Assembly: GCF_010093595.1 (NCBI RefSeq) | Contig: NW_022985441.1 | Location: forward strand, 1,819,162-1,883,161 | DNA from: Mytilinidion resinicola | Taxonomy: Eukaryota; Ascomycota; Dothideomycetes; Mytilinidiales; Mytilinidiaceae | Direction of reading: 5' to 3' | Length of the DNA stretch: 64,000 nt | Part shown: piece by piece, positions 11,211 through 20,042 of the stretch | How positions within the stretch are numbered: position 1 is the stretch's first letter | Layout: every line of letters begins with the position of its first letter | Notes under the pieces: model-generated | Told to the model about the DNA's origin: nothing | The model's input: the letters and a program-made list of their open reading frames with translations, nothing else | The model's database searches: none | Program-made: the position numbers and the translations under genes

Positions 11211-11984
11211 NNNNNNNNNNNNNNNNNNNNNNNNNNNNNNNNNNNNNNNNNNNNNNNNNNNNNNNNNNNNNNNNNNNNNNNNNNNNNNNNNNNNNNNNNN
11301 NNNNNNNNNNNNNNNNNNNNNNNNNNNNNNNNNNNNNNNNNNNNNNNNNNNNNNNNNNNNNNNNNNNNNNNNNNNNNNNNNNNNNNNNNNNNNNNNNNNN
11401 NNNNNNNNNNNNNNNNNNNNNNNNNNNNNNNNNNNNNNNNNNNNNNNNNNNNNNNNNNNNNNNNNNNNNNNNNNNNNNNNNNNNNNNNNNNNNNNNNNNN
11501 NNNNNNNNNNNNNNNNNNNNNNNNNNNNNNNNNNNNNNNNNNNNNNNNNNNNNNNNNNNNNNNNNNNNNNNNNNNNNNNNNNNNNNNNNNNNNNNNNNNN
11601 NNNNNNNNNNNNNNNNNNNNNNNNNNNNNNNNNNNNNNNNNNNNNNNNNNNNNNNNNNNNNNNNNNNNNNNNNNNNNNNNNNNNNNNNNNNNNNNNNNNN
11701 NNNNNNNNNNNNNNNNNNNNNNNNNNNNNNNNNNNNNNNNNNNNNNNNNNNNNNNNNNNNNNNNNNNNNNNNNNNNNNNNNNNNNNNNNNNNNNNNNNNN
11801 NNNNNNNNNNNNNNNNNNNNNNNNNNNNNNNNNNNNNNNNNNNNNNNNNNNNNNNNNNNNNNNNNNNNNNNNNNNNNNNNNNNNNNNNNNNNNNNNNNNN
11901 NNNNNNNNNNNNNNNNNNNNNNNNNNNNNNNNNNNNNNNNNNNNNNNNNNNNNNNNNNNNNNNNNNNNNNNNNNNNNNNNNNNN
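11211..11984. other. Assembly gap (774 N)
   Basis: Unsequenced bases inside the transposon, between the piggyBac start and the right inverted repeat. Open frames crossing it are artefacts. The 5' end of the piggyBac unit and any ends of its own may lie here. Confidence 0.99.
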
Positions 11985-12201
11985 TGAATACAACAAGGCG
12001 CACGGGATTGTAGTGCGTAGGGGGCCTAGGAGGGCTGTAGAATAGTGAATGTATATTATCATGATTCGTTGAGGTGGCCCGTGCACTGAGATGGCGGCCA
12101 CCTAACTAGTTAGGTGGAAGTGGGGCAAATTTCGAGGAACGAGAAACTTGCACTACGCGAAAGCCACGGGTAAGGACTATACTGCTTAAATATAAAGTTA
12201 A

Positions 12202-12450
12202 ACAGCTATACGTAAAGAATCAGCGCTAAAAAAAGAAGAGGGCAAAGAAACGCACGTATGTAGCTAAGGGAGGTGTTTTATTAGGGGCAGAAGGGTCTTC
12301 TCTTGCACAAGCTGCACAGAATATTACCGTGGAGGGGGCTCCAGAGGCAGCGAGCGAGCGGCCGCAGCGTGCAAAACCTAAGTGCAGCATGTGCGCATCA
12401 ACAGATCATAATACACGTACGTGCGCTAAGAGGCAGGTAACTGGCTAGCA
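12202..12450 (+). pseudogene. C-terminal fragment of a pogo/Fot1-like transposase with zinc knuckle
   Basis: Just outside the right inverted repeat, one frame reads a basic Lys/Arg stretch, then Tyr-Val-Ala-Lys-Gly-Gly, and ends with a Cys-x2-Cys-x4-His-x4-Cys zinc knuckle (12385-12426) before TAG. This arrangement is typical of the C-terminal tail of fungal DDE-1 (pogo-like) transposases. One TAA interrupts it. The catalytic part belonging to it is not found directly upstream of the inserted element, so it is either an older relic into which the element inserted or a displaced tail of the Fot1-type gene. Confidence 0.6.
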
Positions 12451-12452
12451 GA

Positions 12453-12729
12453 CAGCTACATCTATCGTTACATAGAACGAACGTTATAGCCACATTCCCC
12501 TGTACATAGAAGACAGCGTGCTTGATGACTGTGCCATCTTTATCACGCGCATCGCGCCTCTGTGCCAAACCCCAGCGAATAATCGCATTATTCGGCTCTA
12601 TTTTGATCGGCGCCTGCTTACGTACTTCCCCTTTGCCTAAACTATGGTCGACGTTTTATTTTCTTTCTCTTCTTCATTAGTATGAAACTTGCAGTCTTTC
12701 ATCTATACTTTGGTTTTCATATACTAAAT
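12453..12729. other. Short intergenic region upstream of the AflR-like regulator
   Basis: No gene seen. It ends with a pyrimidine-rich tract (about 12650-12680) before the likely start of the Zn2Cys6 gene. Confidence 0.5.
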
Positions 12730-13900
12730 ATGGTGGATCTCACTACTGGAAAGCGTCATGCAGCGTGTGACAAGTGTCGTGAGTACAGCATGCCGGTTCA
12801 GTACAACTTAGATCCCAAAAACTCAGCAAACGCTAGGAACCAGGAAGCTGAAGTGCTCTGGCGGGCTGCCTCGATGCAGTCGATGCTTACGAGAGAACAT
12901 ACAATGTGTATACTCTCTTCAAAAATCAATGGGCAGGCCCAGGAAAAGGCGACGCGATGAATCCAGTGACCAGCCTCGTCCAGACCTTGAACGCCATGGC
13001 TCGCGATCAGGAAGCAGTGCAACCACACTACATCTGAATTCAAATGATTCGGTAGCATGCAATAGTGGCGGGATAGAAGGAAGCATGACGAACTGGTTTG
13101 GAGAGCCGCCACAAGTGCACAGGTGTGTAGGGTTGAGAAGGTGGTGCTCCTTGAGTCGCAAAGCTAACGTGACGCGAAGTCGGCCTTCTTCGGCGCTCGA
13201 ATGGCCCGCCATGGAGAGTATGCTAGAACTTGATGGTGCTACGGCTGTCCCACCTGACCAGTTTCCAAAATTGTCCTGCTTGTGCCTGTCAACCATGTAC
13301 TTGACGCTTTCAAGTCTACAGTCATTACCGTCGTTTTCATTTCCAGTGGTTATACCCCCACTGCGATCAGCCTTGGCGTCCACGTTGCAAATTTTACATT
13401 GCCCGGATTGTCCTCGAGAGACTTTCTCCGGCATCCAAAATGTCATCACACTCACGTCGTTGTTGACCGCGATCGCGGAGCGTTACCATCGAGCATTGAA
13501 GGCCATAGACGAAGAGGCAGAACAATTAGAAAAGTCTGGTCGAAAGAAGGATTTCAGGGTCGGCGAAATGTCAGTGAATACGCTGCATCTGCACACTGGC
13601 GAGGTTGACTGTCCAATGGGATTCCACATTGAGCTCGGGGCTGAAGAGTGGAAGAAACTTGCTAAGAAAGTGATCAAGACGGAGGTTTTAGGTAAGGGCA
13701 GCAGCCCCACGCCACTCATCGAGGTTGTGGAGCAGATGGAGAAGCGGCAGACGGAGTGGCACTCTAGGATGCACGAAATGAATCCGGAGCGAGAGAAATT
13801 ATTTGGGAGGTGCAACGATGCACATCAGAGTGGGGATGCCACTTGTTTGAGGATGGTGAAGCAGGTGCGGATGATGATCGATGCGATGAATTGGACGTAG
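12730..13900 (+). CDS. Zn(II)2Cys6 transcription factor with AflR-type C-terminal domain
   Basis: Predicted nuclear DNA-binding regulator. ATG at 12730 (an in-frame ATG at 12682 would add 16 residues). Exon 1 is 12730-12778 and a 58-nt intron (12779-12836, GTGAGT...TAG) splits the zinc cluster. After splicing the six Cys follow C-x2-C-x6-C-x6-C-x2-C-x6-C, and a basic Gly-Arg-Pro-Arg-Lys-Arg-Arg-Arg linker follows. A second probable intron, 13123-13179 (57 nt, GTGTGT with GCTAAC branch), keeps frame whether or not it is removed. The C-terminal half resembles the aflatoxin-regulatory-protein domain: conserved Cys-Pro-x-Cys, a run with Ala-Ile-Asp-Glu-Glu-Ala-Glu, and His-Leu-His-Thr-Gly followed by Cys-Pro-Met-Gly-Phe. 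No PKS, NRPS or other biosynthetic gene is adjacent, so its target is unknown. It directly borders the transposon block. Confidence 0.8.
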
Positions 13901-15369
13901 CTGTATGGTAAATTGCTATCGTCCTGCAAGTGGACATCAGTGTCTTCCAATTGGACATTATTATCTTGATAGATGGCAGGCTATTTTGAATATAAAGCGG
14001 CAGCCTAACACCGTCTGAGGTGGCCCGGAGAGCTACCAGGCTTGCTAAAACTGTCACTTTACAGTTTTAATGATATATCGGAGGACCTCAGGCGGTGCCA
14101 GGTACGCATGCACAAGCACAGCAAGAGTGTGTACGTCACTCGAAACCACGGATTCGTGGACTGCCACTTTGTGTTTAAGAAACCTGGGAGGGACCATACT
14201 TAGTTCGTGTTAGGTGACAGAAACAACAATCATACTCTACAAGCCAATGAAAGGTACCGTGATGAGGGTGGTAGTGAAACATGGACCTCCAAACGTCAGG
14301 GCATCCACATTCACGTGACCTCTGTTTCACGATGGACTGCTTCACAACGGGATCGACAGAGTGGTTTGGAGAGTGGGCAGCGGGGATCTGATACGCACGG
14401 GCTGGAACTGCGTGGTGAGTCAGATCTCAACCTTGTTGGAACGTCCCAAGGTTGCGCCGGCGCGGATTACGAGATATTGTGCTGCCCTTCTGGGGCTGGT
14501 GAGGCTCGCAGAAAATGGCGTTCACCGCTGCTGTTGCAGACGGCTCTCTGTTCCCCACGCCCGCGGCCGGCCGGCGGAGCGGTCGCAAGAGAAAAGGGCG
14601 CTGGAGTGCACTGCCCGTTTGTCCCGCGTTCGTATCATGGTCCTCGTTCGCCCTCGGGGCGCAAATCGACGGTAGGGCGTGCTGCGGGGCGACGCACCTG
14701 TTCCGCCGGCGCCTAGTTTGGGCACAGCTTGCGATCACTCCGGCGCAAGGGCGGAACGTGCCCGGCTCACATGCGCGGCCGTTGAGACAAAGCGATGCTG
14801 GATTCCTGGACTGTCGGACGGCTGGATTGGCAGCAAGGCAGCAAGCGGGAGGGTGTTGCGAACGAGCGGGTTCGAAAAGCAATTCTCGCGCGCAGGCCTC
14901 CGCCTCTTCACGTCGGCCTCCATTTCGGCCTCTCGCCCCGATAAGCGCATCGGGACGCCGAGTGCGCCAGGCTCCGTGGCCGGTCCGACTCCATGGCCAG
15001 GATCCCCTAAACGCAAAGTGGCATCCACGAATCCGTGCCAAGGCCTATGCAAATTCTTCCTGCGCTAGGGACACTCGCTGTCGAGGCTTGTGTACAGCTG
15101 CTTGGGTACAGCTGCTTGGCACTGCTCGAAATCCTCTGGCACGTCTATCAAAACTATGAAGCAATAGTCCTCGCAAGCCTGATCGCTCTCCGGCCGCAGA
15201 CGGAGTTGCACTGCCACTTGCTGCTCAACGAGCGTGCTGCGCAGTCCCCCGGCTCAGCTCGAGGCGCGTGCGCGGCCTTGCCCGGTAAGCCAAGCGCTGG
15301 CTGTTTCAAGGGCTGACGGCGCCTTCTGCGGCTCTCATTCGGCGAGGCCAGCGCCAGGACCACAAAAAA
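13901..15369. other. Intergenic region with GC-rich island and inverted repeat
   Basis: No gene I can support. The GC-rich part (about 14400-15320) yields several overlapping open frames on both strands, none with recognisable motifs, as expected from composition. It is bracketed by an imperfect inverted repeat: 14145-14188 against 15000-15042, both containing cacggattcgtgga...gccactttg or its complement. A TCACGTGA octamer lies at 14311-14318. The right part is probably the promoter of the cpc1 homologue. Confidence 0.5.
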
Positions 15370-15370
15370 A

Positions 15371-15377
15371 TGAGTCA
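15371..15377 (+). promoter_or_regulatory. GCN4/CPC1-type binding site TGAGTCA
   Basis: Exact TGAGTCA upstream of the bZIP gene, the site bound by GCN4/CPC1/CpcA factors. Autoregulation through such sites is known for the family. It also overlaps an ATG that opens a 4-codon upstream ORF (15370-15384), so whether it lies in promoter or leader depends on the unknown transcription start. Confidence 0.5.
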
Positions 15378-15435
15378 CAGCTGATTTCCAAGGTTGGCCC
15401 CTCGGTAAGCGATCAGGCAGCCTTCGCACTTAAGG

Positions 15436-16836
15436 TTGCGAATTCCTCGCTGCCTTGCCTCCTTCTTTTCTTCCTCCATCTTACACCAACTTCACACATC
15501 ACAACACAACACAGACATCCACAGGCATGGCTGTTTAACTCCCTCCCTCACTCTGTCGCCCCCCGCCGACACTATAGCTACCAACGCAACACCAACCCAC
15601 TCCACTCACCAACCCCCCTCAGAGTCTCCCTCACCAGGACCTCTGAACCCAAGCCTAGCCCCGCGCAGCTTCCGTTCGCCCCAAGTAACCATTTCCCCGT
15701 TCGACTTTACGTCGTTCACCACGGCTTCTCAACAAACATGGCTTCCCTCACCAGCTTCTCAAGCCTCACGGCCGCTACCACCGTTATCCCAGACCGAATT
15801 CGTCCCACCTCAAGCGGACTTTGTCCTGTTCGATCAGCCGGCAGAGGTCTCAAGGCCCCAACGTCGACCGAGCGCTCCTCAGCCTGGGCATTCGTTTAAC
15901 CTCGATCACTTCTACGCAAATTCTGCTCCCTCATCATCAGTAGGATTTCAGCAACATCAACAACGCACCTGTACTCGTCCACCGGTTCCTCTTTTCTCTG
16001 GCAATAGCACCCCAAACATTCATCAGCAACTGCATCACCCCGGAAACATGGCTGGTAATACCTACCCATCCGCGCATCGCCCGTATTCACGCACAAATCT
16101 AACGCACGCTTCAGACATCAACGTGGCATACGACTCGATGGGTACGGGGCTCGGCCCGGCCTACGGACACCTTGACACCAGCGCGGATATGTGGGACTAC
16201 TCGCCCTCGACATTCACACCTGTCAACGATGTCTCCGCGTCTGGCTCGACCCGGACTGTGTCTCCCAAGGACATTTTCCAGGATCCCCTGGCGTCGGCTC
16301 CAGCGTCTGCCGCGTTCACGAATCTTACGTCTCCTGACATTGGTGACTCACCATTCATCACGGATAGCTATGACACATCTCCACTGTTCAACGGAGAGAG
16401 CGATCTGCACGGGTCTGACGCCTGGTTCACACTTTTCCCTGAGAGCAACGACAAGACATCTCAGCCAGCATCCAACTCTCTGGAGCGCACTGCCAGCAGC
16501 AACTCCATGGCCCGGTCGAGCTCGTCAAGCACAAACTCTCCTGTGATCCTTGATGGATCTCACAGGCGCAAGTCATCGATTCAGGGATCTCCAGCCACCC
16601 ACTCTGCGGCAAATGGTGTCAAAGCCCGCCGTCGCAAGGGCCCCCTTCCCCCTATTGCTGTCGACCCACATGACAAGGTTGCCTTGAAGCGAGCTCGCAA
16701 TACTCTTGCTGCTCGCGACTCACGCCAACGAAAGTTCGACCATGTCTCCACCCTGGAGAAGAAGAACGCGGAATTGGAGAGCGAGGTAGAGAAGTGGAAG
16801 AGCATTGCTTTCGCACACGGCTACAGTGGCCCGTGA
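15436..16836 (+). CDS. cpc1: Cross-pathway control bZIP transcription factor (CPC1/CpcA/GCN4 homologue)
   Basis: Activator of amino-acid biosynthetic genes on starvation; acts in the nucleus as a dimer on TGASTCA sites. The last ~60 residues are a bZIP: a basic region with Arg-Asn-Thr-Leu-Ala-Ala-Arg-Asp-Ser-Arg-Gln-Arg-Lys, then a short leucine zipper ending in Glu-Lys-Trp-Lys-Ser-Ile-Ala, as in fungal CPC1. The body is Ser/Thr/Pro/Gln-rich with acidic patches, as in the activation domains. The 5' end is unresolved: this frame is open from 15436 but has no ATG before 16048, while conserved-looking sequence (Asp-Phe-Thr-Ser-Phe, Ala-Asp-Phe-Val-Leu-Phe) starts near 15690. A spliced 5' exon supplying the ATG, or a non-AUG start, is likely; starting at 16048 would lose that N-terminus. 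The span given is therefore the open frame, not a proven CDS start. Confidence 0.85.
   Translation: MRIPRCLASFFSSSILHQLHTSQHNTDIHRHGCLTPSLTLSPPADTIATNATPTHSTHQPPSESPSPGPLNPSLAPRSFRSPQVTISPFDFTSFTTASQQTWLPSPASQASRPLPPLSQTEFVPPQADFVLFDQPAEVSRPQRRPSAPQPGHSFNLDHFYANSAPSSSVGFQQHQQRTCTRPPVPLFSGNSTPNIHQQLHHPGNMAGNTYPSAHRPYSRTNLTHASDINVAYDSMGTGLGPAYGHLDTSADMWDYSPSTFTPVNDVSASGSTRTVSPKDIFQDPLASAPASAAFTNLTSPDIGDSPFITDSYDTSPLFNGESDLHGSDAWFTLFPESNDKTSQPASNSLERTASSNSMARSSSSSTNSPVILDGSHRRKSSIQGSPATHSAANGVKARRRKGPLPPIAVDPHDKVALKRARNTLAARDSRQRKFDHVSTLEKKNAELESEVEKWKSIAFAHGYSGP
15527..15538 (+). promoter_or_regulatory. Minimal upstream ORF (ATG GCT GTT TAA)
   Basis: A three-codon ORF in the leader of the cpc1 homologue, out of frame with the bZIP frame. 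GCN4, cpc-1 and CpcA messages are controlled by short upstream ORFs during amino-acid starvation, so a regulatory role is plausible. Other candidates are 15370-15384 (4 codons) and a 53-codon frame at 15738-15899 that overlaps the conserved bZIP N-terminal frame and may be only a shadow. Confidence 0.45.
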
Positions 16837-17430
16837 TTGCCCATTGCGCTGCGTGCGCTTTGTCGGCTTGAGAAGCTGGGAGCTCCTTTTTGGCCTCGGT
16901 CATGTTCCCGAAAAGTTATGATTTCCTTATGTTAGTCCTGTGGGTCTCTTCTCCCTTCTATTTGGCGTGCTTGTCGCGTCTTGTATGGGGTTCGGAATGA
17001 TCTCGCCTTCTCTGTTCTTCCTTTCACCGGCCGTTCTGATGTCTCTCTTCGGGGATTGACTCGTGGTCTGGTCATCTCTTAGCTGCGGATCTCTCGTGTC
17101 GTTTCTTGCGAACCTCAGGGCTTCTTCCTTTGTTTTCAGACGAAGGCCTCTACTCCAAGAAGGGATCACGACTACTATTAGTACTTGCTTCATATTATAC
17201 ACACTCCTTAAACATGACTCTAGATGAATGTGACTCTTGGTGACTCTGGACTGCTGAATCTTACTTGCTACACCCGTTACTACGTAATTAAAGTTGACTC
17301 AATAACATCAGCAGGCGCATGAGTCACCCTATAGATCTGAAGCCCAACTCGAGACACGATACCCTATCATGCGTTCGACAGCCTGTACTTAAATGAGGCA
17401 GTAATCATACTTAAAACCTCGATCTAAGTA
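16837..17430. other. Downstream region of cpc1 homologue
   Basis: No gene. It contains two GCN4-type sites, TGACTCA at 17295-17301 and TGAGTCA at 17320-17326, about 460-490 bp past the bZIP stop. Composition turns AT-rich towards the transposon at 17431. Confidence 0.5.
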
Positions 17431-18790
17431 ACGTAGGTGGCAAGCGAGCTGCGCACCCCACCAACGTCTTCTGCCTTCATAGCTATATATCTCAACAACG
17501 CTTGAAAATACTAGTAGTAGGGTGGCTGTCTAAGCTTGGGCAGTATCTACAGTACGTTTCTCACACGTTCGTGAGTTATGCCTAGGCTGTCTGCAAAGCT
17601 TACAGCGCCTGCCGGCTAGCACCTGATGGCGCCTTATTTTGACGCGTTTCACTCTCTAGCTGCTGCCCAATGCCCCTTTAAGCATTAATCTCCTCTCCCT
17701 CTGTTATTGTCAGGGTGCCTTTATCCTGGATCTATTTCTTTTTACGTTGTCTGCGCCTTATAGCGGCCTTATTTGCCTTCTTAAGTCTAGAGACATAATC
17801 CTGCAGTAGCACCATTTTATAGCTTATTCCCTTAGCGCCCCTTATAAGCTGATTAAGCAACCGGATAATTAATATAGGAGAAGAATCCTAATACTTCTAT
17901 ATCTAATCGCAAATCAGTATTAATTAAGACCCTAGCTTATGCGCGTTACTTAGTATTTTTAATTCCTATAGGGTAACATGCGGGGTAGGTGGGGTTGGCG
18001 TCCGAAGCTTAATATTATGCTATAATAGTACCCTATCTAGATTATATAGAACTAGGCCAGCACTTTAAAAGCTTATATAGATATTATTCTTTATAAATAA
18101 TATATTAAAGGCAGTATTAAAGGCTAGTAAGAACTTAAGCTTAGTAATATAGTTAATATAGTTGTATACTAATGTAACGGGTCGTCTCTTCTATACTGTG
18201 CAAGTGCTCACACAAGGCACGGTATAGGTCAAGTCGTCGTCGGGGTGCGATAGTCTTCAAAGGGTAAGGCAAATCAAGCTCATGCATAAGACGGGTTACT
18301 TCCTGTGAGGCCGGGCAGCTGGCTTTACCAACGGCGCCACAAAAGAGTGTGAATTGAGAACCAATCTCGATTCCCAACTGCTAGCTACTTATACGCTCAC
18401 CACCAGCCAGCGCCAAGCCCCCCCTAAGGCCTAACACAGCGCCTAGCGTAGGCGAAAACCTACGCGCATCTAGGTCCAGTATATATATAACAATCGCCTC
18501 CTCTTTAAGCATAGTAAGTTTCTTTGAGTTGAGCTCGCAATCGCGTCGTGCACGCGTTCCAGCGCGTCAAGAACGTAGTGTAGATTCAGAGACATTGTAT
18601 ATTGATGAAGCGCGTCGTGCACTAGGCTATTGTGTAGAATCGATAGATGAGATAGCAAAGAAGATGTCTCCTTCGTTGTATAGCAAACGATTTTTATTTG
18701 GTGGAGCCATTGTAGTTACAAGGTGTCGCGTTGCAAAAAGTTGAAGGGTGCGCAGCTCGCTTGCCTGCGCAGCTCGCTTGCCACCTACGT
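17431..18790 (-). mobile_element. RIP-degraded Fot1/pogo-type element with TIRs and TA target duplication
   Basis: Inverted ends: left 17431-17458 starts acgtaggtggcaagcgagct; the right end at 18790 is its complement, with a subterminal partial duplication of the repeat (18748-18790). TA flanks both sides (17429-17430, 18791-18792). The minus strand just inside the right end reads the N-terminus of a fungal pogo-like transposase: Met-Ala-Pro-Pro start, a Tyr-Asn-Glu block, Ser-Ala-Arg-Arg-Ala, Tyr-Asn-Val, Arg-Ala-Gly-x-Arg-Ala-Arg-Arg-Asp-Cys, Asn-Ser-Lys-Lys-Leu-Thr, interrupted by TAG and TGA. The rest (17480-18150) is very AT-rich and unreadable as protein. Length is 1360 bp, so it is internally deleted as well as mutated. 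Confidence 0.8.
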
Positions 18791-18792
18791 TA

Positions 18793-19202
18793 GGGAAAGT
18801 GTTCGTGTCCTGCAGCCTCAGCCATCACAGCCTAGAACTTCGCATTGCTCAGCGGAGCACGCTTGTGGATGCTGACAGGTAGAGGACGGTATATTGGGCA
18901 CTGTGACATCGATAATCGTCATTTCGGCTGGTGTAATATCGGGAATTCCTTTCTTAGGCAGAATTGGCTACGCTAATAGTGTATCCAATGCTGTGAACTC
19001 CGTCTTGGCACGCAACATATAGGGCGCGTTTCGTCGTGCTTGTACTCTCCAGTGGTAGATACCCCACCTGCTAACGGTAATCACCCATCATCGTCACAAT
19101 ATATATAGTGGTCCGTGAGCGTTTAATGTCACTACTATTCATAAAATATCTGACTAGTGGCAGTTTGAAACACTCTGACTTATCAAATTACTACCCTCCA
19201 AG
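18793..19202. other. Promoter region of HAD-like gene
   Basis: About 410 bp without coding signal between the transposon end and the HAD gene, with a TATA-like tatatatag at 19100-19109. Nothing else recognised. Confidence 0.4.
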
Positions 19203-20042
19203 ATGACTCTTGTTCCTTCATCAACACCATTCTCTCAATTCCGGCTCCTTTCCTTTGACATCTATGGGACTCTGATTGATCAGGAAACGGGCATAGTGAC
19301 CGCTCTCCTGGACTCACCTCACATATCCAAACTCCCACCCTCTCACCCGTTCAAAACATCTCGATCGGAATTGCTGAACGCTTTCAAAAAGCACGAGCAT
19401 CCTATCCAAAAATTGCACCCAACTTTGCTATACAAAGATGTGCTCGCACGTACCTACAAGCGCCTGATATCTACATCTGGCGACGTACTAGGCGACGAGC
19501 CACTCGACGCCGCCGCAGACCGATTTGGAGCCTCAATAAAAGACTGGCAGGCCTTCCCAGATACAGTACCAGCATTGAAGTCATTGGCAAAGCATTTCAA
19601 GCTCGCACCTTTGTCAAACATCGACAATGCGTCGTTGAAGTTGACGCTCGAGAATGGACTCGCAGGAGCATCGTTTGATGCGTTGTATACTGCGGAGGAT
19701 ATTGGATCATACAAGCCGGACCTCCGAAATTTTGAGTACCTCATCAAACACGCTGGGGAAGACTTTGCTGACGACTTTGGGATAGAGAAAGGGGATAGTG
19801 AGGAGGTCAAGAGGGAGAAAGTGAAGAGCCAGCTCTTGCACGTTGCGATGGCTTTGTTTCACGATCACGTCCCGGCGAAGGCCCTGGAGCTGGAGAGCGT
19901 GTGGGTAGACCGTGAGGTTAACATCCTTGGTCGCACCATGGAAGGCGAAGATATCAAAGACAAGGCGAGTTTTGGATGGCATTTGCATAGTCTTGGAGAG
20001 CTCGCAGCCATGGTAGAGGAGCAAATAGCAAAGTTGAAATAG
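19203..20042 (+). CDS. Haloacid dehalogenase-like (type II) HAD-superfamily hydrolase
   Basis: Single-exon 279-residue protein from an ATG in an ordinary fungal start context. HAD motif I is Ser-Phe-Asp-Ile-Tyr-Gly-Thr-Leu (nucleophile Asp19); as in 2-haloacid dehalogenases the second motif-I Asp is replaced (Asp-x-Tyr-Gly-Thr). Motif II is Leu-Ser-Asn-Ile-Asp-Asn near residue 140, motif III is a Tyr-Lys-Pro-Asp lysine near 167, and motif IV is the Val-Trp-Val-Asp-Arg-Glu region near 238. No signal peptide, so probably cytosolic. Fungal members of this group are mostly uncharacterised; hydrolysis of a C-halogen or phosphoester bond is family knowledge, and the substrate is unknown. About 50 residues longer than bacterial enzymes, mainly an insertion before motif IV. 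Confidence 0.85.
   Translation: MTLVPSSTPFSQFRLLSFDIYGTLIDQETGIVTALLDSPHISKLPPSHPFKTSRSELLNAFKKHEHPIQKLHPTLLYKDVLARTYKRLISTSGDVLGDEPLDAAADRFGASIKDWQAFPDTVPALKSLAKHFKLAPLSNIDNASLKLTLENGLAGASFDALYTAEDIGSYKPDLRNFEYLIKHAGEDFADDFGIEKGDSEEVKREKVKSQLLHVAMALFHDHVPAKALELESVWVDREVNILGRTMEGEDIKDKASFGWHLHSLGELAAMVEEQIAKLK

Larger units (their letters stand above)
7703..12170. mobile_element. Two-transposase DNA transposon with 104-bp terminal inverted repeats
   Basis: Inverted repeats of 104 bp with one mismatch: left 7703-7806, right 12067-12170. They start cccgtggctttcgcg and are flanked by TA on each side (7701-7702, 12171-12172), as expected for Tc1/mariner-pogo integration. The interior carries a Fot1-type transposase on the plus strand and a piggyBac-type transposase on the minus strand, plus a 774-base run of N. 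Each repeat includes a perfect 20-bp palindrome (7756-7775, 12098-12117). Both transposases have in-frame stops, so this copy is not autonomous. Whether the piggyBac gene is a nested insertion or part of the element is unresolved. Confidence 0.8.

Noticed and set aside
11081..12101. Open frames of about 265-310 codons on both strands
   Set aside because: They consist almost wholly of undetermined residues across the N gap.
14427..15316. Overlapping GC-rich open frames upstream of cpc1 (up to 214 codons)
   Set aside because: Open on both strands at once, no motif, no splice pattern; explained by high GC and few stop codons.
7703..18790. Giant cargo-carrying element such as a Starship
   Set aside because: No DUF3435 tyrosine recombinase at an edge and no coherent cargo; the mobile elements here have their own short-range ends.
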